In this document: in pieces, positions 56,383 through 64,000 of the stretch
Layout of the letters: each line of letters opens with the position of its first letter
How positions within the stretch are numbered: the stretch's first letter is position 1
Source of the DNA: Haematobia irritans
Taxonomy: Eukaryota; Arthropoda; Insecta; Diptera; Muscidae
Direction: 5' to 3'
Assembly (NCBI RefSeq): GCF_050003625.1
Contig: NC_134397.1
Location: 281,040,070-281,104,069, forward strand
DNA: 64,000 bases
The notes under the pieces: generated by a model
What the model was told of the DNA's origin: nothing
The model's database searches: none
The model's input: the letters and a program-made list of their open reading frames with translations, nothing else
Made by a program: the position numbers and the translations under genes

Positions 56383-56530
56383 CAGAGGCCAATTTTTAAC
56401 TCCGATTTAGTTGAAATTTTGCACAGGGAGTAGAATTAGGATTGTTGCTATGCGTGCCAAATTTGGTTGAAATCGGTTCTGATTTAGATATAGCTCCCAT
56501 ATATATGTTTTTCTGATTTCGACAAAAATG
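56383..56530 (+). repeat. DINE-1-like repeat, continuation of the tandem units
   Basis: Resumes at GAGGCCAATTTTTAACTCCG and repeats the AGGGAGTAGAATTAGGATTG and TAGATATAGCTCCCATATAT units of the block ending at 54954. Confidence 0.75.
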
Positions 56531-57319
56531 GTCAAAATACCAATATTTTCCTTGTAAAATCGCAACTTCTTAGTCGAAAAGTTGTAAAAATGACTCTAAT
56601 TTGCTTGTTGGAAGGTTTCTTTGCAACATTTTCTCCAATTCCTCTTTAAAATTGTATTCGTAACAATCATGTGTCTAAATAGCTGTGTTCGGGGGACCAA
56701 TAATGTATAATAATTTGTGACTTTTGTTTAGATAAAAACACGAACAAAAAGAGATAAGAAAGCAACAATTGACAAATAAAGAAGTTAAAAAAGAAAACAT
56801 TTTGAATTGGCCGTGTTTCCAAAATTAAAACTGTAAAGTAAAAATTCCTATTTTCGCAGAAAAACTGTAGAAAACTTAACGTAGAAAGAACACCAGGGAG
56901 CATAATAGACATCTCTTAATGATTTAATGACTTAAGGTGGGTATTAAGTTCCAGTTTAGCCGTTAAAATTGCCATTATTATCATCATATAATTATAAATA
57001 AATAAACCATATTAGGCATTATGTCTTGTATGGCAATGTAATTTGTAAAGTACCAATAAAGACACAACAAAATAAAAATAAACACAATTTACTTGAAGTA
57101 ATTTCTTTTGGCATAAATGTTGAATGAAAAGAGTGCAGAAACAGACATATTAACCCAATTGAAAATTCTTCATTTTCTTTTCTTTTTTAAATTCATAACA
57201 TCATACCCATTTTTTTCCAACTCTCTCATACATGTATGGACCTAAACTCATGAGTCTATTGGAAAAAAAGAGGAAGCATATAGACATCTTGTTATTTCAG
57301 ATAATCTTTGATTCTACGT
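56531..57319. other. Repeat-derived intergenic sequence
   Basis: It begins with CGACAAAAATGGTCAAAATACC, which also occurs in reverse in the DINE-like block at 12.37 kb. The rest holds no gene that I can support. Confidence 0.35.
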
Positions 57320-58600
57320 ACGTAATTCGGCAAGATTTTGGAATATTCTACGTACGTCTGCACTGTTAGAAAAATATGTTTTTAATATGTTCCGATATAA
57401 ACAAAATGTGTTTCGGGCACAATTTTTAAACACAATATATTTAAGTGCAAACATGTAATGTTCCTAAACTAACACAAAATGTTTGGGATACATATGTTAA
57501 TATGTTAGAATATATTATGTTTGGGGCATGAATGTTTCATAAAAATAATATGTGTGAATGTAAACATATATAAATTTACAAATTTCGAGTAAACATATAT
57601 ATGTTGTGATACTTTATTCAAAGAGCGCCAGAGAGAGAGAGAGTTAGTATAGAGAAATAAATAGAGATGGAAACCGGGATGGTTGAATAAAAAGATATCA
57701 ACATAACACAGCGATAGAATGAAATGAGAGCAATTTCTGTGAAACCGCTTGTATGTTGGTTCGGAAAACTGTTTCATGATAAGGCCATAAATTTTATATG
57801 CTTAAGTCTAATTACTATTTAATTTGAATATTAGAATGAGTATTCAGAATAAAGAGAATATACATTCGGAACCAAGAGAATAGACATTTGAAAGAAAAAA
57901 CAGCATATTTGTATTACAGAAAAAGATGCGAAGAACTCAAAAATTTCGTGGTAGTGAAAATTATGTGAGGGAATGAGCACAATCTTCTTTGGGGAATTCT
58001 TCCAAACATATACTATTTTTGGACTCAAAATGCTTCCAAACATATAATACGCTCAGATAAAACAAACATATTAATGTTTCTGCAGTATCCAATAATATAT
58101 GTGTTTCCTGCAAAATATGTTTGGAACATATGTTAGAGAAGCGATTTTTTTTGAGGGTGTGGTTGTGTTGGTTCGGGTCATAGGGATATTGCGTATGACG
58201 CTGATGAAATTAACGAATATTTCGCGGGTAACGGCATTGATTTTCAAGACGATCAGGAGTTGGAGTTCTTTCCAGATTCTCTTAATGGGGGTTCCTTCCG
58301 TTGCGTTTACGAAGATGAGGTTTATGACGCTTTGCGCGAAGTTAAGTCACATAATTAGGCGTGGATGGAATTTCGATATATTTTATTAAATTAGTATTTC
58401 CCTAGGTTTCTTCTTACATTTTGGATTTATTTAACATGGTTTTTACCAGATCTGCCTTTCGTTTGGCTTGGGAGACTGGACGAGTAGTCCCAATTCCTAA
58501 GGGTAGCCATAATCGAGGACCTGAAGATCTTAGGCCTATTACTATTGTGCCCGCTCTTTCGAACTTTTGGTGCATGGTGTCCAAACTTTGACCATCATGT
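57320..58600 (+). pseudogene. LINE ORF2 fragment split by an inverted-repeat element
   Basis: 57327-57360 reads NSARFWNILR-like. After the insert, 58160-58360 reads HRDIAYDADEINEYFAGNGI, LEFFPDSLNGGSFRCVYEDE and VYDALREVKSH. Then 58470-58560 reads AWETGRVVPIPKGSHNRGPE and DLRPITIVPALS, the start of the LINE RT domain. The catalytic YADD region is gone. It belongs to the same LINE group as 51060-51880. Confidence 0.75.
57361..58159. mobile_element. Element rich in CATATGTTTGGAA motifs
   Basis: Starts CACTGTTAGAAAAATATG and ends TTTTTTTTGAGGGTG, weakly inverted. It interrupts a LINE reading frame that continues on both sides. The interior repeats ATATGTTT/AAACATAT many times (57370, 57480-57530, 58010, 58120) and has a short GAGAGA tract at 57632. 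No ORF can be supported. Confidence 0.6.
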
Positions 58601-58705
58601 CAATTTGGTATCAGGACGTGTATGGGCAGCACTGCGACGTATATATACTGCTAACATATATTGACCTCTTCATGTCAGATTTAGAATGGCGAAATCTCTC
58701 CTAAT

Positions 58706-58955
58706 GCTTAGTACTAAGTTCGTTTCTGCGAAAACCGAATATCTTCATCTATCTTCGTAAATAGGGTCTCAAACCCAGGGATGTTAACTTATTTATGCGA
58801 AATAATATGCTTGCCTATTTTTTCTTGCGAAAAATCCAGGGTTGTATACATATTTGTTGGAAAATGCTCATAAAAAAGATTTCGCATTTATTCCGCGCTA
58901 ACGTTTTTTTATATGGAGTATAACAGTGCGAAAACGTGATCTTAGTACTAAACTT
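58706..58955. mobile_element. Family C inverted-repeat element, complete
   Basis: Ends GCTTAGTACTAAGTTCG and GATCTTAGTACTAAAC are inverted partners. It is homologous to 33326-33605 throughout (AATAGGGTCTCAAACCCAGG, GCATTTATTCCGCGCTAACG). It is inserted in LINE sequence. Confidence 0.7.
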
Positions 58956-58959
58956 AATG

Positions 58960-59400
58960 AGTCACATAATATATTGGGTGGTGAGATTTGGAAATTTGAC
59001 TTTCTTCTATATATAAATAGTCAGCGCGGGTGGTCCTCGTTCTCTATATAGGAAATTAAAATTTTCGAGATTTACGAGGAACCCTCAAATTTTGATTAAT
59101 AGGGTTGTTAGATCACTCTATGCAAGGAAATATGTTATCAGAATTGCACAAAGTTGGAACAGTTTGCCTTATGATCTACGAGTCTTTTTCTCACTCTAAT
59201 AACGTGTTTCACCTTAAACTGTTGAATTATTATTCGAATGACATTTGATAACTTTTATTTCAATTTTACAAATATTTGCTTACTATAGGTACCTTTTATC
59301 TCTAATACTGCTATTTTGCTTATTATAGGTACCTTTTATCTCTAATACTTACTGCTATTTTGTAGATTCTTATCGTTTGTTATAGCTGGGGATCTGCTAT
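58960..59400 (+). pseudogene. LINE ORF2 C-terminal fragment
   Basis: Translation shows NPQILINRVVRSLYARKYVI and RIAQSWNSLPYDLRVFFSHS, typical of the extreme C-terminus of LINE ORF2 (the WNSLP motif). It is followed by a short tandem repeat (59276-59355, unit TATAGGTACCTTTTATCTCT). It is probably the 3' part of the LINE at 57320-58600. Confidence 0.65.
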
Positions 59401-59568
59401 TGTTGCTAATATTAGAATAAGTTATAATTCCATTGTATATTATTTTTTTTATTTACATTTGTATACTCAGGCATAAGCTGGCTATCATTTAAAACTTTTT
59501 TCGGAAGGTTCAAGTGTGGTTCACTTGTGGGTTTAGGGAACTGCCTGAATTTATTCTGATAATTGGTT

Positions 59569-59919
59569 AATGGTTGAGCCACCGTTGTGCAATGGTTAGC
59601 ATGTCCGCCTTGCACACACAAGGTCGTGGTTCGATTCCTGCTTCGACCGAACACCAAAAAGTTTTTCAGCGGTGGATTATCCCACCACAGTAATGCTGGT
59701 GATATTTCTGAGGGTTTCAAAGCTTCTCTAAGCGGTTTCACTGCAATGTGGAACGCCGTTCGGACTCGGCTATAAAATGCAGGTCCCTTGCCATTGAGCT
59801 TAACATGTAATCGGGCAGCACTCAGTGATAAGAGAGAAGTTCACCAATGTGGTATCACAACGGACAGAATAGTCTAAGTGAGCCTGATACATCGGGCTGC
59901 CACCTAACCTAACCTAACC
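59569..59919 (+). repeat. Complete tRNA-derived SINE
   Basis: The head has a pol III A box (TGTGCAATGGTTAGCATG, about 59587-59604) and B box (GGTTCGATTCC, about 59628-59638). A body includes GTGGAACGCCGTTCGGACTC, and the tail is CCTAACCTAACCTAACC. Flanking ATTGGTT at 59562-59568 and 59920-59926 is a likely target-site duplication. Truncated copies are at 9126, 26571 and 44955. A SINE depends on a partner LINE for movement; none is identified here. Confidence 0.88.
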
Positions 59920-60548
59920 ATTGGTTGATAGTTTTGCTGCAAGTAGAGAATGCTGATGAGGAATGTGGTAATTCCGAAACGTGCGTCCACCCCAACCTTA
60001 TATAGGGCATTGCCCAAATAAATTTGACAAACATTCTTTTCCTCTGTTGGTTAAGCTACACTTGTAGTTTAGTGAAAGCATGGTTTTAAGCTGAAATCAA
60101 AAACAACGACAATGGTTTAAGAATTCTATGTAATATATTTATTGGCCGCGAAGTATTTTGTATTACAAGTCTAAAATAAATAAAATGAAAATAAGAGTAC
60201 GATTTCGTTCTCTTCCGATTTCCTTTTTTGAGTTTTCCAATTTTACACAATATTGATGTTTTATCAAAAAATTGTGACCAAAATCGAGTAACTGTGCTGT
60301 TTACGAACAACACAAAAACAAATGCCGAAAGTTAATATTTGGAATTGACTCTTTCCGAAAAATCAAAACGAAATGTCAGAAAATTAATTTTTGGTTAGGA
60401 AAGCGCTGCGAAGCGGGCCTGGTTCCGTCAGTATATATAAACTTTTACAAATATAATTCTTTTCTTTAAGAATTAAGCATAGGCGATAATTCCCATTATT
60501 CCCATTTCCCTAGACGATCGAAATAACGATGCACAAAAGTATATACAC

Positions 60549-60664
60549 TCATAGAAAAAAGTCTGCTAAAAACAGCAGTCGATGTTTGCTGTTATATTTT
60601 TGTACTTTCTGCTGTTTTAGCAGACTTTTCTGCTGTCCCTACTAACAAATTTCTTTGGGTGTAT
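60549..60664. repeat. Foldback MITE with AGTCTGCTAAAAACAGCAG arms
   Basis: AGTCTGCTAAAAACAGCAG (about 60569) pairs with CTGCTGTTTTAGCAGACT (about 60611). The outer ACACTCATAGAAAAAA and AATTTCTTTGGGTGT form a weaker outer pair. Length about 115 bp. Confidence 0.7.
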
Positions 60665-61554
60665 GACAACGATGGGGATAAAATCGAACTTTAAAATGTT
60701 GGCTGGGAAATATTTGATAATATATTGAGTTTCCAAAATTGTACTGTGTATTATAGGCTTCAAAATTATTAAATAATGGTTACTAAAACAGGCATACATT
60801 AATAAAAAAGGTTGAGACGGTTTCAAGTTACCATTTCCAAATTAACAAAACGAGTTGAATTTTGTTTTTATTTTTTAAAATTTGTATCAGTTTTTTTCTC
60901 TCATTTTTCCGCTAGACTAAGTGCAAGAAAAAATGGAAACTGATATTTATTTATTTTTTTTTGATTTTTTCTATATTTTCTTTTTTAAAATTATGAGTAT
61001 ATTCGAATTTTTGGTTATTATGTAAACTGAAATGTACAAATGACATTAATGTATCTTAAAACTATAAACAGAACATACTTAACTCTCTAAGGAGGGGTTA
61101 TGGGGTTTTTCCCTTATTATTTGTCGGGCCATTGTGCAAATCAATGAGGAAGTAATTACACAAAAACGTAAGGGTGGTCAGCATACCAATAGTACATATG
61201 TGGAACATGTACTGATAGTCTGGCGTCCAGACAATGGTGGTACTTATGAAACTATGATTTAAAGCTAAGAATATCTAAAACTAAAGAAACCTCCTTGTAC
61301 ATGCATTCTATGGGTTTGTCCATAGCCGCTGAAAATTTTGCAAGACGGGAGTGCGCATGTGTAACTGTAGTCGGATTTGCGATAAGGTACAAAATTGTGT
61401 TTTTCTTGCAGGGAGCTTATAAGGTTGGCTAGGATGTACGAAAGTAACAGACACCAATTTAAATAAAAATTAATTTAAATATGTACTCCTGAACCTTATA
61501 GATGACCTAAAGCCTTCGATTCTAATGATGTATTTCTCTTAATTCTACTGAGAA
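60665..61554. other. Downstream region of the desaturase gene, no gene seen
   Basis: AT-rich, with T- and A-rich runs (60860-60990). It should contain the 3' untranslated region of the desaturase on the minus strand, but I could not fix a polyadenylation signal. No transposon terminus was recognised. Confidence 0.4.
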
Positions 61555-63067
61555 CTAGTCATCTTTCTTTTCAATTATTTTGGCACATTTGCGATCTTCC
61601 TCGCTCACATCCTTATCTTCCCAACCCCATACCATGGTTTCTTCATTTTCATGATCTAATTTGGCCAACATTTCAGCGGTTATGCCTTTTCCGGATAGCA
61701 GGTTGTTATTCAAATCTGCACTCAATGGATGGGAGCCGTCTCCGGTACGTTGAATTCTTTTAATAAGCATTTCATCCGAAACTGTCTTCAAATCGTATGC
61801 TTGGCCTACATAAAAAATACATATTATAGATTTAATTGAAACTCTTTCTTTCTCACTTACCAATTTTAGCCATTAAATTTAGGAAGGCTGTTGTCCAGTT
61901 ATAATAATTTCCCAATTCAGCTGCTTTGTAGTCCCAGGGGAATACATGATGGTAGTTATGCCATCCTTCACCGAAGGTGATTGTCGACACCACTTTATTA
62001 TTAACTGAACTAATGTTTTTGTCATACGGCTTCATTCCATAAAAGTGAGCAGCACTGTTTACTAACCATGTACCATGCAAAGAAATGCAGTACCGAAGCA
62101 TGGATGATACAAAGAAGCACACTTTCAGAGACGATCCTAGGTAGTAATAAGGGAAGAGCGCCGGCAAAACGAAACAGCAAATGGGCATAATAATGAAGTA
62201 GTACCTAAATTAGATCAAGAAGACTATAGTTGCGTGTTCCACATTGAAATGTAAATTGGTATCTTACTTTTTTTGAAACATTACCACTGGATCAGATTTC
62301 AAATCACTCATATCGATTTGTTTGCCTTTTTCCTTCACATCCGGGTGCTTCTTACACAACAACCAACCCATGTGAGCAAAGAAAAATCCTCGTCGCGAGT
62401 TGTGAGGATCTGCGTCGGTGTCGGTGAACTTGTGATGAACCCGATGATCCCGAGTCCACTCGTATATGCTATTTTGAAAAGCCAGTGATTGGCAAAGCAT
62501 AAGGAAAATGCGTAGGGGTACCTTGGCTTTGTAAGCGCGATGAGACCATAAACGGTGAACTCCAGCGGTAATACCCATTCCTCCCATGAATAGACAAATG
62601 TAGGCTAGAATAAAAATGTATGTCAGTTAAGTTTAGACCTTTTGAGACATAAAGAACGAATATCATATTCAGGTATGCGCCTTTAGTGAATTTCTCCATA
62701 GACGCACATCCTAAATTCTTATTGTATAGATATACATACCGGATAAACTACGATAATAAGAGCATAGTTAATACTTACATAGCGCGAATTCAATATAGGC
62801 ATTTTCCGCAAAAATTAAATATAGGCCATACAGCGCGGAACTATGTAATATAATAAACAGCAAGATATTGTGCCAAACTATTTCCACTTCGTAGGGTTTT
62901 TTGTTTTCGACATCCTGCTTGTTAATGGTACTGGTTTTCACAATCCCGCTGGTTGCCGCTGGGTTTGTAGACGCTGTAGAGTTTATGGCTTTGTTGTTGT
63001 TAGAATCTGTGTTGGTAATAGCGGTTTCAGCTAAAATGAAAGTACTTCCTATTATATTTGGCGCCAT
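61555..63067 (-). CDS. Delta-9 acyl-CoA desaturase
   Basis: Join complement(61555-61805, 61861-62204, 62268-62604, 62779-63067): 1221 nt, 406 residues, with GT-AG introns throughout. It is an integral ER-membrane enzyme that puts a double bond at C9 of fatty acyl-CoA, using cytochrome b5 and a di-iron centre. The three histidine boxes are present: HRLWSH, HRVHH and HNYHH. The WTRDHRVHHKFTDTDADPHN and FGEGWHNYHHVFPWDYKAAE blocks are the family signatures. The hydrophobic segments (ILLFIILHSSALYGLYLIF, MPICCFVLPALFPYYYLG) fit the usual four-helix membrane topology. The first ~60 residues are polar and variable. The acceptor TTTTTTTTCAG ends one base before the ATG, so a 5' UTR intron is likely. 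Insect genomes have several such genes; which Drosophila desaturase this corresponds to is not decided here. Confidence 0.94.
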
Positions 63068-63177
63068 CTGAAAAAAAATATTTAAATTTAATCTTATATC
63101 TTTATACAGGGGTAAAATTTTCGGCAGCATTTTTCGCCACTCAATGGCTTGGGGGAATTTTATTATCAAAATGTGTT

Positions 63178-63475
63178 CAAATGGGTACGTAAATAAGCAG
63201 AGATATGTCAGAAGCATTACAAAAATCCAGGAATAGTCTGGAGCGGTTTATGCTAATCGAAAGTAATGTGTATGGTGAGCGCTACCGTGAGATGATATCC
63301 AATTCTGTTTTGCCCAAAATACAAGAGCTTGATTTGCGTGATATGTGGTTTCAAGAAGATGGTGACACATGCCACACAGCATGCGTAACAATGGTGATAG
63401 CCGAGTGAACATCGTGCGATTTAATGCCATTAGACTATTTTTTGTGGGACTATATTAAAGCTCATGTCAATATAG
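63178..63475 (+). pseudogene. DD41D-type mariner transposase relic
   Basis: Reads YREMISNSVLPKIQELDLRD, MWFQEDGDTCHTACVTMVIA, stop, then TSCDLMPLDYFLWDYIKAHV. It resembles the transposase at 46203 but with internal losses (the stretch between the second and third aspartates is shortened) and a stop. It lies antisense to the desaturase and just upstream of it. Confidence 0.8.
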
Positions 63476-64000
63476 TACGGCTGTCATTCGGGATATCAAA
63501 ATATAGAATCCGGGGATTTTTTCGGAATCCCAAAAAAATTCCGGGATTCAAAATAAAAAATTGGGATTAATCCCGTCTCGAAAATCTCCGAATTTCGGAA
63601 CGGGATTATATGTAATGGAAAATTTACTAAGATCTTAAAAAAACCCTTTATGCTGTGGTACAGCGTATGTACATACATATCGGTTTTCCACCAATTTTTT
63701 TTTTTTAATTTTTAAGATTAAGTAATATCTCATTCACATTAAACTTCCAAAATCGACTTTACTCAGATTTCAAATGTCATACGCCTTATTAAAAATAGAC
63801 TTAAAATCTACATTTAGTAGATTTTGAGCCTAATATGCATGGGCTAAAATATGTGATTTATTATTATTAGCTTATAATATAGCTAATTACTTATGATGCA
63901 GATTCGATTGTGTTGTCAAGGCGTCTATATGCCGTTTTGGTTTATTTCAGCAAAACCAAAATATGTTTTAGGGTAATCTAAGTTAAAAGTAGCAGTCAAA
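63476..64000. repeat. TE terminus with TCATTCGGGAT motif, then unassigned sequence
   Basis: GGCTGTCATTCGGGATATC at 63479 matches GGGCTGTCATTCGGGATCG at 10909. It is followed by repeated AATCCCGGGATT-like halves (63525-63610). It looks like the end of a DNA transposon family. From about 63650 to the window end I see no gene. Confidence 0.45.

Noticed and set aside
59587..59650. Functional tRNA gene
   Set aside because: A and B boxes are present, but the flanking stems do not pair and the sequence continues into a SINE body that recurs elsewhere in the window.

Overview
The window is insect nuclear DNA, most likely from a calyptrate fly (a muscoid relative of Musca, Stomoxys or Haematobia). 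The evidence is AT-rich sequence, GT-AG introns, irritans-type mariner transposons with Himar-like ends, DINE-1-like interspersed repeats, tRNA-derived SINEs, and host proteins that read as dipteran orthologues. Nothing bacterial or viral was seen. One 100-base N run (31201-31300) marks an assembly gap.

Five host genes can be assembled exon by exon, and every joined reading frame closes to a multiple of three. (1) Map205-like microtubule-associated protein, + strand, two coding exons (1674-3470 and 15876-17687) around a 12.4 kb intron, 1202 aa. (2) modulo/nucleolin-like four-RRM protein, + strand, four exons (34101-35824), 432 aa. (3) Sas-6 centriole cartwheel protein, + strand, five exons (47789-50360), 460 aa. 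(4) CCDC12/cwf18-type spliceosome protein, - strand, two exons (50506-52468), 151 aa, convergent with Sas-6. (5) A delta-9 acyl-CoA desaturase, - strand, four exons (61555-63067), 406 aa. From memory, several Drosophila orthologues of these genes lie near the tip of chromosome arm 3R, so this is probably Muller element E.

Most of the rest is transposable elements, often nested. The Map205 intron holds a degenerate Ty3/gypsy element whose right LTR was hit by an irritans mariner and by a Tc1-like element; the Tc1-like element was itself split by a 1.1 kb inverted-repeat element. A DINE-like block and a copia fragment follow. From 20 to 34 kb lie mainly short inverted-repeat elements in several families, a second irritans mariner with an in-frame duplication in its DNA-binding region, LINE scraps and SINE heads. 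From 36 to 44 kb is a young Ty3/gypsy element with matching 291-bp LTRs, a 5-bp target duplication and an open pol frame, interrupted by a 3.2 kb insertion of unknown type. From 44.3 to 47.0 kb is a TTAA-flanked piggyBac-like remnant carrying a DD41D mariner. From 53 to 59.5 kb are LINE fragments split by inverted-repeat elements and a DINE-like tandem array.

The host genes do not form one pathway. Sas-6 and Map205 both relate to the microtubule cytoskeleton, Modulo-like and CCDC12 to RNA or nucleolar biology, and the desaturase to lipid or hydrocarbon synthesis. I found no convincing new multi-gene system. The more unusual items are the nested insertions, the mariner duplication, the unidentified insertion at 39.4-42.6 kb, a TCACG-rich element pair, and the apparent lack of an acidic N-terminus in the Modulo-like protein. 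Family assignments rest on recognition of motifs, not on database searches.
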